Source of the DNA: Portulaca oleracea
Taxonomy: Eukaryota > Streptophyta > Magnoliopsida > Caryophyllales > Portulacaceae
Reading direction: 5' to 3'
Assembly: GCA_029582165.1 (NCBI GenBank)
Contig: CM055876.1
Span: 17,700,501 to 17,764,500 of the forward strand
Length of the DNA: 64,000 nucleotides
Program-made: the position numbers and the translations under genes
In this document: one piece after another, positions 44,661-56,518 of the stretch
Layout: every line of letters begins with the position of its first letter
Numbering within the stretch: the first letter of the stretch is position 1
The notes under the pieces: model-generated
Databases searched by the model: none
Seen by the model: only the letters and a program-made list of their open reading frames with translations
What the model was told of the DNA's origin: nothing

Positions 44661-45538
44661 TGCAACCACACTGGAGTAATTTTATTTCTAGATGATCTTA
44701 TGAGAGAAGGTTCTGCAGTAGCTTGTGTGGGAGAAGTGTGAATTGAAGAGGGGACCAAAGATGAAGAAGAGTTGGAAGAACATGAAGGGGATGCCGAGAA
44801 ATTAGGAATAGCAGAAGAAACAGTTGAGAAAGTGTCAACAACAATGGAGTGGCAATGTCCAAGAGTGCTGGATTCTAAATTGGCATTAAAAGAATCAGAA
44901 TGTATGATCAAAGAATTGGAAGGTGAAGGATCAGGGGTGGCTGATGCTGAATTATGAAGATCAAAATTAGCAAATTCAGAATGACAAGTAGGTAGGATCT
45001 GTGAGGGTGCAGAAAATTCTGATGACTTTGTCTTTTGAAGATAATTTGTTTATAATGGAAACTGTGACTCTAAAGTTAGCGTATCCCTACTTTGAAAGGG
45101 TCCATTTTGTTCCCAAATCAAACAACTTGTATCCTTTGAACCCAAAAGTATATCCAGGAAGGACATATTTGGAAGCTCTGCAACAAATTTATCTAAAAGC
45201 CCCACATTTTTGGCAAAACAAAGACATCCCACCACTCTTAGATCAGAATAAGTGGGTGGTTTTCCATAAAGAGTTTCAAAAGGGGTCTTTCATTGTAGGT
45301 TTGCCATAGGTAAGAGGTTAATAATATGGGTTGCTACAAGTAGGGGTGAGCAAAATTTCTGGGACTCCCGGTCCCATATTCCCATCTCGGTCCCGGTGAA
45401 ATCCCGATTCCAAAATCCCGGTCCTATTGAGAACGGGACCGGGAGTGGGATGAAAATAAAGTCTCGCTTAATTATGGGGCCGGGAGTGGGACTTAACCTC
45501 AACTCCCGGTCCCGGTCCCGGTCCCAACTCCCGGTCTT

Positions 45539-45580
<42 letters not shown>

Positions 45581-46470
45581 TCGTCACTGAGTCGCACACA
45601 ATTGCACATAGGCTATGATGTGAATTATGATGTTGATGATGACGATGACAAACAGGTTATGATGTTGAGTTGGAGTTGTGTGTTTTTTTTTTTTGAAATT
45701 TTATGAGTTGGTTCTTTAAGGAAATCATCCAAAAATAATTGCAAATAGGTTAGAAAACCGGGACAAGAAACTCTCGGCTCATTTCCCGGTCCCGGTGGGA
45801 CAGGGAGTGGAGCAAAAGCTTGCTCCCGGTCACAACCGGGACCGGGACCAGGAATAGCAAAATGATCGGGATCCCGGTCCCGCTCACCCCTAGCTTCAAG
45901 AATGTATTCCCCCCAAAAATGTTTGGGAAAATTAGCATGAACTGAGTTGTTTCTAGCAGGCGCCTATGCTTTTTTTCAGCTACCCCATTCTGTTGGAGAA
46001 TGTGAACAATTGATCGTTGGTGAATAATTCCTTTACTGTCAAAAAAATCTTTGCAAATTTGGTTTCAAAATTCAGTGCCATTATCACTCCTAATCATTTT
46101 AATGTTTATGTGAAATCAGAGTTTAAGCCATGTGATAAAACTTGATTATAGCATGTTTGACCTGACTTTTGTTTTGTAAAAGTTGAGTCCAAGTGATCCT
46201 AGTGAAATCATCAACAATTGTTAGAAAATAGTGAGCACAAAAAAAGTTTGCAACTTTGTAAGGTCCCAACAAATCCATATGAACAAGATGAAATGGATGA
46301 GAAGATGTATACTGCTTTTATTGAAGGGCAATCTATGCATCTTAGCAAGAATACATCTATGGCAAGAAAAATCAGAACTCAAATGCTCTTTACAACAAGA
46401 TATATGGTGAAGTTTTGATTGAGAAGTATGCCCAAGTATGGCATGTATGATGTCATGACTTGGCACAGTA
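44661..46470 (-). pseudogene. Copia integrase region (split by a hAT insertion)
   Basis: The pre-integrase zinc finger is seen as HTSQSKLHHISC followed by CHRCILAKMHRLPF (46450-46330). The core gives KMIRSDNGTEF and QQNGVAEKKHR (46110-45965), matching the catalytic SDNG and QNG..ER motifs. After the hAT element (45341-45892) comes GCLCFAKN...FLDILLGSKDTSC (45230-45120), the FGC..F...F.GY...KGYK block that follows the core. Stops and shifts occur throughout. Confidence 0.85.
45341..45892. mobile_element. hAT-like element inside the copia integrase
   Basis: Flanks GCTACAAG (45333-45340) and GCTTCAAG (45893-45900) form an 8-bp duplication with one mismatch. Termini are TAGGGGTGAGC and its inverse GCTCACCCCTA. 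The interior holds many CCCGGTCCCGGT words and a TA microsatellite (45545-45577). Confidence 0.88.
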
Positions 46471-46559
46471 CATTCGGACGGATTTAAAGAGATATTATCT
46501 ACAACAGTAGACTTATATCAGAAGAAGACTTAATGACTCTAGTATATGGCAGAAGCTTG

Positions 46560-46942
46560 TATAATCCACCATTTTTGTGAGCAACAGCCACCACATTCTT
46601 AGATGTAGGGTCTTATATATAATAGCATTTTGCAAGTAAAAATATGGCAAAAAGGTGCAACTCAGTTAGCAACCTAGCAACAGACAAGAGGCTGAATTGG
46701 AATTCGGGGACATAAGGAACATTGTGAGGATGAGATTGGGTTGACAACTACTTGGCTTGCTATGGTAACAGCCTCAGTAGTGCCATCTGATAGAGTGATA
46801 GAAACAGGTTTGTCTAAGGTATAGATTCGAGGAAAAAAAACTGAGATCATGTGTCGTATGATCAAAAGCTCATGTGTCAACTATCCATGAACCCTTAAAC
46901 TCTTTAATAAAGGCACAACAAGTACTAAAATGAGCATACAAG
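46560..46942 (-). pseudogene. Copia protease/pre-integrase remnant, left of the gypsy insertion
   Basis: The minus strand gives MTHELLIIRHMISVFFPRIYT and VSITLSDGTTEAVT, close to the protease-flanking part of copia pol (..H.....F.......V.L.DG....V...G.V). It connects across the gypsy element to the gag end at 59962. Confidence 0.65.
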
Positions 46943-49900
46943 TATAACAACCCGCCCTAAACCATTATTATTTAAATCTCTTAATTGTATTAATTAACTA
47001 ATTTGTGCCTAAAATTTTCTTTTCTTTTTCTTTTTGACCCGGTGTGTGTTTTGCAGGACTTGAACAGTGCAACGATCATACATGGTTCAGTTCAATTTTC
47101 TTTTCACAAGAAATCTCTACCGATAAATTTTTATGATGATTTTCGATCGTATTTGAATTCTTTTACCGAGACCGATATTTCGGGTCCTCCTTTATTCGAT
47201 TAAATTTAAGGTTATAATTATGTGAAATTTTATGGAGGTGTTGGGATATATTTATTTGGGTGATCGATAACATTTTTACGGTTTAAGAAATTTCGGTAAG
47301 TTGGGAAATTAGGGAGATATAAGTTTAAGAGGAAGTATTAAAAATGGATCAATTCTCCCTCATGTGGGCTGAGTTTTCAGCTGGGCCAAGAGGGAAGAGA
47401 AGTTTTGGGCCTAAGTGTAAACTATGGATATCTATATATATATGTTGATATTGGAGGTTATCTCTCATTTTAATCACACCCACTCAACTCACTCATCACC
47501 TCTTCCTCTCCCACTCCAAACCCATGCCAGACCAGACCAGCCCCCTCTGCCACTTTGCTGCTGCTGTTTGGCCGCCCAGCCAGTCGCCGCCGGCGAGTTT
47601 TCCGGCTAAAATTCTGGCCATCATCATCCTCATCATCTTATCCCTCTTATTCTATCATTTCAAATGGTATAACACTCCTTTTATCTTCCTCTCTCTTTCA
47701 AGATTAAATCAAGGTTATATTCTAAGTTTTCTACTTGTTAATATTAGGTTTTCCAAAGGTAAATTCAAGAAATTTAAGGTCTTCAAGAGGAGTTTTCTAA
47801 GAGCTAAGAGAATCAAGGGGATTTTGGGTAAGTTGAGATGGATTCTTTGTTCTATTTGTTGAATTACTGAAAGATATGTGAAAGTATGAGCATGCATGTG
47901 GTTTTTGATAATTAAACTCACTGTGGAAGGATGAAAAGTTGATTAAAGTTAAATGCATGTGTGTAGATTAGACTTAGATTAAGTAAGATGATGTTTTTAA
48001 GTGATGTATGTTAAGGAATTTCAAGGGGAAGTGAATCAGGTTGCAATCTGGAAATTCCAGGGAATATAAAGTATGAGTTTGACTCAATTTATGGTACGAT
48101 TAGGTGGTCTAAGATGTTAGTTCACTCCCGATTTATGAATTTCGTAATTCCGGTATGTATATTGTGAATTTTGGCCAAAACCGTGAAGGTGTGTAAATTA
48201 ATACGTTTTCTGTCGTCAATTTAAAGATTGCTGTTTCTGGAATGGTTAGAGATCCATATGGGTTAAGAGTTGATATAAAAGTTTTAGAGGACATTCTGAG
48301 CTTTCCGGAAAGGTATAGTATGCGTCCATACGATATCGGGAGAGAGAGATATGAGGTTTTTACTGAAGGGCTGTAATCTGGGTTCTGCACAAAGTTTTAT
48401 TTAAGTGTTCTGACTTAATGGCTATGGTTCGCCTCCTTAAGATGCTTTACTCAATTTGTGGTCAACATAAGACTTAAAGTATTTCTGTAAGCTTTCCGAA
48501 TTTGGGTTTTAGGCCTTCATTGAACATCGGGAGTGAGATTTATGAGTCTCCGATTTTTTGTCGGTAATCTGAGTTGCCAGAAAATGTTATGTGACTACCC
48601 ATCTTTGTGGCCAAAAATCCTACTTGTTCCCATGATCAAATTAGTGGGTGGTCTAAATAAAAGTTGTAGTATGTGAACCAAGCTTTCCAAAAAAGTCCTC
48701 TTATGTGAGATTTCGATAAGTAGAGTTCGAGATATGATTTTCCGAATAATTAGGTTTAAATGGTTATATCTTTTGGGCGACTTGTAAAGACAATAATATT
48801 TATCATCCTTAGCCATGTTTCTAGTCTTTATGGTCAACTTCAAAGTTGAGGTGTATGTTCTAAGCTTCCCGAAAGGTCCTTTTATGCCTTGGTCTGATAT
48901 CCGAAGAATGGAATAGGACTTTAGGAGTACGCCTTAAGAAGCGAGTTCATTATTAATGTTTATAGGAAATTTCCCAAGTAACTACTTCATGGTTCTACCT
49001 AGCTTAGATCCTAATTCATGATCTTTATCCTTTTTAAGTTTCTTCAAGAGATCGTTGCACTACCGTTCAAGTCCCTGCTCGTGTCGGACGTGTTTTCAAG
49101 TTTTCAGGTACGCAAATTGTCTAATCCTTCATTTTAACTCCAATATCTATTATTTATATTTCAATTCATGACTAATGATCTATGTTTCATGTTTTAAGTG
49201 GTCCCGCCCCATTTATTCTAGCTAGTCACGTGAAGTGCTAGCCCTATTTTTAGATGCTCCTAATCAGAGTGTCCTAATGACCTGGCCAGTGTCGACTGTT
49301 TATCAGTCACCCAATCCAAACTTAGATCGGTTTGGGCATGCGCGTGTGTGAAGTGCTTAGCATTGATCGTAAGGGATACCACTCAATTATCTATCGCAAG
49401 ATACATTTATTCTACTTATATATATATATAGATATATTCAACAATTTATTTCATTTCCCCTTTCCTGTTTTCGAAAAGTTTTAACGGGCCATCAAGAAAG
49501 TTTGTTGGGAAATGCATTTTACTTATTAGAGGTTTGTGTACTGAGTGTTTCCCCCACTCATTTGCGAATGTTTTAATGTTTTGTTTTAGGCGGCTCGATC
49601 CCTCAAGTCAAGCGAGATCAAGTGGAGTGTTTGTCCTAGTCAAGTAAAGGAGGTAGTGATGCTCTCCGGAGTGGATTTCAATGGGTGATATGGAATCTAG
49701 GAACCAAGTATGGTAATTGATGTATAAGTGTATGAGTGTTTAGTTGTTATCCAACTTTATGCTTGTATGGTGGTTTATGTAATTGCGAACTTGGAGTTGG
49801 AGTCATCGTTGTTGATTTGTGGTTGTGTTTATTGTTGTTCGGTTGTTGCCTTGTCCGTTGTTGGGACGGCGGTAATATCCCTAATCCTTGAGATTTCCGC

Positions 49901-49966
49901 TGCGCTAATCACGGGTTTGCGAGCGGTTAGTGAGTAACCCCGGGATTGTGGATTTGGGGCGTTACA
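46943..49966 (+). repeat. 5' LTR of the gypsy element
   Basis: 3024 bp, starting TATAACAACCCGCC and ending GATTTGGGGCGTTACA. It has a short TA stretch and TATA-like element near 47430, and a C-rich leader (47460-47600) with CGCCGCCGGCGAG. A short open frame near its start is conserved in the 3' copy only because LTRs are copies of each other. Confidence 0.92.
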
Positions 49967-49970
49967 GTAG

Positions 49971-49985
49971 TGGTATCAGAGCGGA
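49971..49985 (+). promoter_or_regulatory. Primer-binding site of the gypsy element
   Basis: TGGTATCAGAGCGGA, complementary to the initiator-Met tRNA 3' end, four bases after the 5' LTR. Confidence 0.9.
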
Positions 49986-50528
49986 ATTGTAAGAAGAATT
50001 TGGAGATTTGGAAATTAGTGGAATTTATGAAACATGAATTATGTGTGCAAAGTATGTGTACTTTATTGATAGAAATTGGGAATATTGTGGATAGTTGGGA
50101 TGGTGGTTGAGCTCGAAGCTCTAGAGGAATATATAAATTGTGGAAATGTCCTTTGCAGGTATAAAATGTTATGTAAAAATTTTGGGATAGTCCGATTTAC
50201 AGGGGAAATTCTGCCGAAATTTCCCCAGAAATTTGATGAATTTTAGCAAAATGTGCACATAAAGAGATAATAGAGACCAATGGGTGATGTGCTTGAGATG
50301 TTTCTATATGGCACTAGGCGGATTATGCCCTTTGTATGCTTTATTGGTTTGGTAATAAGGATGTGACAAGATTGATTGCTTATAGTGAATTATTGACTTG
50401 GGTATGGTGAAAAAGGGATGGAATAAGAATGGAAAAGATTATCATTGTTGATTAAGGTAGTTGAGTCTTGGTCCTTAGCCATCTTTTATTTTATTTCATT
50501 CGAAAATTTTTATTGTTTTATATTGAAG

Positions 50529-51085
50529 ATGGCACACAATGGCGCTCCATTACCTAACCGATACTCCATGGTTATGCACCCGGTGACCGTGTACTCCGCT
50601 CGTTGCCTGTCTCAGAAGGCCTTCAACCTACACAGGCAAGCCAATCCTAACTCGGAGTATCACAACGATCTAAGCCGTGCTCACTGTTTACTAGTTACCC
50701 TTTCCAGTACCGAGCCCTGGAAAGACTTCAAAGCTCGTTACCATAATTTCTTTTATACTCATATACTCAAGAACCGGGCATACATGCTTGGAGGTTTGTT
50801 TATCTAGGTGCGTGGAATCTACTTACGTTAGAGGTCTTTTTAGCTCATAGTGCCGACAAATTAGAACTATACACTACGAAACTTGGCGTGTAACTTTACG
50901 AGCTTTTGGGACTCCCACGAACCCGGGCAACAGGTCACATTCCACCACATCAACCTTCCCCGGCGGAATTAGTAGAGCTTGCCCTCGGACCGCCACCAGC
51001 ATTACCACAACCACCACCACCACCACCCGAGCAGGGTGGAGTAGAGGCACCCCAACCTGGGAACCAAGCTGAAGCTGAGTAAGAG
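50529..51085 (+). pseudogene. Gag-region remnant of the gypsy element
   Basis: An ATG-started frame of 92 codons (MAHNGAPLPNRYSMVMHPVT..., 50529-50807) lies about 560 bp after the primer-binding site, where gag is expected. A later segment in another frame is rich in proline (ALPQPPPPPPEQGG near 51000-51040). I could not recognise the core gag fold or a zinc knuckle, so assignment rests mostly on position. Confidence 0.45.
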
Positions 51086-53035
51086 GACCCGGCGAAGGGG
51101 CCGACAATGAGGCATAAGGAGCGTAATTACTTTTAACTCCATGAGCAGGGTGAATAGAGAGTTGACCTGAGGGATGACCTAATTGATAGGGTTATAACCA
51201 ATTGGATTATGCTTTTATTTACGTTTTGGATTCTATTAGCAAACATGTGTTACGGAGTCAATGGATAACCCTAGTATTGATGGTATTGTTTTGAACCTTG
51301 ATTTTGAAATTGACATGTTGCTTCAGTAATGGGCAAGAGAAAGATTTTGGACTATTGCTATTATGAATACTATTGAACAGGTACAACATTGCGGACAAAA
51401 ATTGGAATCCAAAGTTTATATAGGTTGTGAACTCATTTACATGATATTTGTACCATACGCGTACATCGGGTTTAGTTTTAGTTGGATTGAAAGAGCAGAT
51501 ATTTTTTTATGCATCATTGTGGATTGAGAATGTTGAAATGGAAATCCAATGTGCAGTATATATCATACTAGGGTGATTACAGGTACAAAACCCTTGGGAA
51601 ATTGAGATGATGGCTTTGAATTTTCTAGATTTGGCACAGGTTTGCTAAGTTAGCTGATGATATTATATTCGCCTCCTGATTAGGGAAAATTTGTGTGGAA
51701 GATTTCATGGATTAGGAAAACCATTAAACGGAATACCTGTATTGAGGGTATTACCAATAGGTGGGCTAATTGAATGAGTGGACTTTTCCAGTTAGAACTT
51801 GGATTAATTGGCTCCATGCAAAGACTCGGTAGTCCATAAGGAATTGTGAACAAGAAGCATTTGGGTTACATATATATACATCCCTACATAATAGTTATTA
51901 TTACGAAAAACTACAAGCTCCAAAAAGGACATAGCTAATGGGAGGATTAAAGTGTAGATTGTTTAGATGGTGATATGTTGCAAAACTTAGAGGAATTCCT
52001 CACCATATGGAGAACTTAGGATTGAAATGGGGAAACTAGAAGAATCAATTACAACCGTAATACCCCAACTATATCAGGATTGCATTCCATCCGAGATCCT
52101 CACGAATACCAGCCCTCTCAATCAACCACCCTCTCCTAAATAATCGGGATTTATTATTCAAGGGTTAATCCATCAGAGTTCCACCTATAATTGTTAGTAA
52201 GCGGAGGTTAATAAGTATGCAAACAGTTGAAGCAAAGCAACACCTCTGAGCTTATGTGGGAAGATCTAGTCTTATGGGACTAGAAAAAGGTATAGACAGT
52301 TGAATGCAACTTTGAGCTAGTAAAGGTCCTTGAAGAGAACAAAGTTATCATAGAGATAATTTACTTGACGCTAGTAGCAAAGTCTTGATAAAGAGTAACA
52401 GGAAAGAAGTACCCAAAAGTCAACCAAGGAATGAAATAATCTCTTAGAAGATTCCAGAAACACAAGTTCCTTTATGCTACTATACTTTGCCAAGAAGAAA
52501 AAGGGATTCTTGAAGTTGAGTACACGAAACAGAGATGTCTTGGTAAGGCAATAAACACTGATTTGGGTATTAGCAACAATATGCTAGTTAATTTTGGGTC
52601 TTTAATTAACTATACTTGATTTTGGTGGGATGCATTTTTCATTAGCTATGAGAATTATTTTCATTCGGGATTTAAAGACCTAGGAAGTACAGTAAGACTT
52701 TTGAATAAATTTACTCAATGGACAGATTATGGAACATGAGCAATGATTTCGAAAAATTTCGTGATCTGACATATCATAGAGGAGTGTTCAATTACAGTTG
52801 TTGAATTCATTATTACCCCAAGCATGGGTTGATTGAATTAGGATTATGTACTGAAGCTTGGACAGGATGTCAAGGACGTACAATGGTTTTAAGCAATAAT
52901 TTAGAAAGGAAATGCATGGCATTGGGAATTTAGGCGTGAAATACCATCCTGTTATACCAGGTATGAACGGCTTGAGATTTTCAACCGCTAATGTGAAAAG
53001 TACTCATGTCCCATCATTGAGAATATCAGGAAACG
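51086..53035 (+). other. Decayed interior of the gypsy element
   Basis: This stretch should hold the rest of gag, the nucleocapsid and protease. I can read no protein motif in any frame; only position identifies it. Confidence 0.5.
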
Positions 53036-53910
53036 TGCTTACAAAGGAAGAATTACTTGAGGATCAAGAATATCCGGACGTTCTCCTAAGGAAATTACTA
53101 AATTGCCCCAGGAAGAAAAGTAATTTGGAGACAGAATTAAAGTCAAGCTACCGATCCTTTTCTAAGGCGCCACATAGGATAGTAGCTGCAGCACTAAGCG
53201 TCAATAAATTGAAGAATCCAGTAGAGGATTTATTTAGTAAGGGTTCTTTCAGCTGTAGCATTCCCATGTCCACTAAGAGAAAAATGGATGAAATTCAAGG
53301 ATATGTGTAGGCTATAAGGAATTGGCTAAGATTACTAGTGAACATAAGTATCACTTCCCGAGAATTGAGGATATGCTGACCAAGTATAAGGAACTCAAAG
53401 TTCATCGGAAGTTGATTTAAAGTCATGATACCAAAAATCGAGAGTCAAAGTCAAGTACGAGGACAATTTAAGGACGACTTTCAGGATTTGTTCTGGACGC
53501 TATGAACCTACCGTTATACCTCTTCAAATATATGAAGGTTTCGACCGTCCTTCGGGACTTCATAAATGGGATATTATAGCCTATTTGGTCGAGTTGTGGT
53601 TGTAATTATTAATGACACGATGGTTATACCAGTTACTGGGAAGAAAGCACGAATGCCACCTAAGGTTTTACGCCTCAAGTTTTAAAAGAGCAACAGCTGA
53701 TTTCTAAACCTTCAAAAATAAGTTTGGGTTAGGGGATGGAATCCCTAGGATGCATAATGACAAATGAGGAGACCCTGGTGAGTCCATAATAGATGACCAC
53801 AGTCAAAGAACCCAAGGAATGGGCAAGGCCCACAATGATCACGAAGGTGAGCATTCTCTAGGTAAGCAAGATAATATAGGAGATTCATTTCAGATACAAC
53901 CAAGGTAGCT
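53036..53910 (+). pseudogene. Gypsy reverse transcriptase remnant
   Basis: In an ATG-opened frame (52912-53310), EYPDVLLRKLLNCP and then SKAPHRI...LFSKGSFSCSI...MDEIQGYV parallel the RT N-terminus (DVF...LPGLPP, APYR, LL..GFI.PS.SP). The continuation GYKELAKITSEHKYHFPRIEDML (53310-53380) parallels DYR.LN..T..N.YPLPRIDDL. VVVIINDTMV (about 53595) occupies the place of the catalytic F.DD motif, which is lost. ARYRRFIS near 53875 matches the later YYRRFI motif. The enzyme is inactive. Confidence 0.8.
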
Positions 53911-53929
53911 CTTGTTTTTTTTTTTCAAC

Positions 53930-54660
53930 CCCCCTTAAAAACAAAAGAATGACTCGACTAGAATGGACCGACAAAAGTGGAGAAACTTTTTAAGAGCTAA
54001 AGGAAATGCTTACTACGAGATTTACGATCCTAGTACAAACTCTTCTAGAGGAAAGAAAGGAATAAGTGATGCATATTAACACCGCAAATTAAGACCAAGA
54101 ATGCGGGCAAACGTAAGATAACAAGGTGATCGTCTATACCCCTGAAAAATGGAAACCACATGAGAATATTACCTGACTCATGATTTGGAACATAACCGCA
54201 TTCGTTGTTACCAAGAATTTGAGTACATTATTTCTAGGGGTGAACCACACCTATCTTTTCGGACCTTAAGGAATTAAAGTATACATCTATCCGATAAGAG
54301 TTGGATCTAAGGCATCATGAAGGATGAAACTTATCAAGGATCAAGATCTGAATATTCAGCCTCATTCTGGAAAGGCCAATTAGTAGCAGACATCCTAAGT
54401 AAAGGAAACTCGATTTGGATTTACGATAATTCTAGATGTTCAGTCTCAGTTAGAGTAGGGATTAAGAAAGAAGATACAGAGTTAGTGATACAAAGAGAGA
54501 CAATCAGGAAGATTGTCCGCCCCATAGCCGCACCGTCTCTTAGGTATAAAGTAAAGACGAGTCACAAGGATGACTCTGTACCCAACCGCATTATGGAGAA
54601 TGTAACGGCAGGAAGAATGTCAAGAACTATATTCCATGATGATGGAATCTTAAGGTGATT
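53930..54660 (+). pseudogene. Gypsy RNase H remnant
   Basis: LTRLEWTDKSGETF followed by ELKEMLTTRF resembles the F.W...C...F..LK..L...P start of gypsy RNase H. KVIVYTPEKWKPHENIT (about 54120) resembles V.AYASRQLK.HE.NY. Finally WKGQLVADILSKGN (54372-54412) parallels the HPGK.N.VADALSR motif that ends the domain. All are in different, interrupted frames. Confidence 0.75.
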
Positions 54661-55935
54661 AAATAAGTCTTAAGTGCATGACTATGGTGATTTATGGACC
54701 AAGAACCTTCGGAAGGTCTAATATGAAGAAGGACATAGTAAGCTATTCGAGCAAAAGTTAACTCGATAAAAATCAAAACTGAGGATCAAGAACCCTCTAG
54801 TGATCAAAACTATTAGAGATTCTCATGAGGAAGTGAGAAGCAAGCGGGAAAGATTTCAACTTCGTAATAGAGATTACGACGTGCCACCTAGGCAATTGAT
54901 AACCGAATCAGAAGTTGGCACACTTCATCCTCACTCTTAGAAGTTGAAAGGAAGACAAGCCTGCAGACATTCATAACCATAGGATGATTCACCAACTTGG
55001 ATTAAAAAGGACTTTATGCCAGGTCATGACGCGTGTATCCTATGGAAAGTATAGAGTTGTTCCAGAAAACTCGTTGGCACTAAGCTTAGCTTGGAAAGCT
55101 CCTATCACCTGGAGAACAGTGATTAAACTAAGGAAGTGATGCAAGGTGGAGAAGACATGCCCCGGACGTGTACGTTAGAACTGCAAGAAATCGAAATCAA
55201 GTCCACCCTCTAATAGAATCCACTTATAACGATCATTATCAGGCAACCATATGAATAGCTTCTTCTTGACTCATCCTATAGGAAGATAGTGTCAAACTCC
55301 CTTTTGTCGGAGCACGTTGGGCGCAATACTAGTTATAGGCCTCAACCTAATTTCAGTACACCTCAGGCAAGAATCAATTTCGTTCAGTGACGCATCAAGG
55401 CCGCTTTGAGTAGGAAGAGGAGCTGTGCCGATATAATAAGAAGCGAAAATCGCCCCAGCTGGACTCACTCAACCTTAAGACTCACTAATGAAGGGAGTAA
55501 AAATGATTGACATAAGAGGAAGGCTAAGCCCTTACTATAACGGATCCTATTCAATTGACTAGGAAATCAACCCAATAGCATACGGTATAAATCTCCTCTC
55601 CGACCTAGAGCACACTCACAATGTTTTCGCGCCTCCTAGTTCTGCGATCCTGCACCAAGTCGGCACACGTTTCGAACGAACTCCATCAGATTACGAAGAA
55701 TCTCAATTACGAGCACTAACCAACCAATCCAAACCTTGGACCACTGGATCAAGTGACTACACTCCAGGGAATTTCCATTGACCAACTTTCTTTAGCCAGG
55801 GCTCAATGAGCAACTCAAATCATTTCAGGAACCAACCGATAGGTTGTCAAAGATAAGAAGAAGATTAAACCGCGTTTTTTTCCCAAGGTTTCACAAGCTC
55901 GATTAAGTCAACAACAAGTTTCGGGGACGAAACTT
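54661..55935 (+). pseudogene. Gypsy integrase remnant
   Basis: The zinc-finger and catalytic core are unreadable, but near 55505-55680 one frame gives RGRLSPYYNGSYSID, NPIAYGINL and EHTHNVFAPPSSAILHQV. These track the KGKLSPRY.GPF, GPVAY.L.LP and VHNVFHVS.L conserved C-terminal block of gypsy integrases. A chromodomain is expected after this in chromoviruses but cannot be confirmed. Confidence 0.7.
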
Positions 55936-55939
55936 CTAT

Positions 55940-55953
55940 TTAGGGGGGGAGAG
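55940..55953 (+). promoter_or_regulatory. Polypurine tract of the gypsy element
   Basis: TTAGGGGGGGAGAG directly before the TGTAACA start of the 3' LTR; it would prime plus-strand DNA synthesis. Confidence 0.9.
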
Positions 55954-56438
55954 TGTAACAACCCGCCCTAAACCATTATTATTTAAATCTCTTAATTGTA
56001 TTAATTAACTAATTTGTGCCTAAAATTTTCTTTTCTTTTTCTTTTTAACCCGGTGTGTGTTTTGCAGGATTTGAACAGTGCAACGATCATCCATGGTTCA
56101 GTTCAATTTTCTTTTCACAAGAAATCTCTACCGATAAATTTTTATGATGATTTCCGATTGTATCTGAATTCTTTTACCGAGACCGATATTTCGGGTCCTC
56201 CTTTATTCGATTAAATTTAATGTTATAATTATATGAAATTTTATGGAGGTGTTGGATATATTTATTTGGGTGATCGATAACATTTTTACGGTTTAAGAAA
56301 TTTCGGTAAGTTGGGAAATTAGGGAGATATAAGTATAAGAGGAAGTATTAAAAATGGATCAATTCTCCCCCATGTGGGCTGAGTTTTCAGCTGGGCCAAG
56401 AGGAGGGAAGAGAAGTTTTGGGCCTAAGTGTAAACTAT

Positions 56439-56442
<4 letters not shown>

Positions 56443-56514
<72 letters not shown>
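56443..56514. repeat. TA dinucleotide microsatellite
   Basis: About 36 TA units, against a handful at the matching place in the 5' LTR (near 47432-47442). Confidence 0.97.

Positions 56515-56518
<4 letters not shown>

Noticed and set aside
44772..44957. Plus-strand Glu-rich frame
   Set aside because: It is antisense to the Ser-rich spacer between copia integrase and reverse transcriptase.
47003..47203. 66-codon frame conserved at 56014-56214
   Set aside because: Conservation is explained by the two sites being the same place in two LTRs of one element; the frame opens with TTG and matches no known protein.
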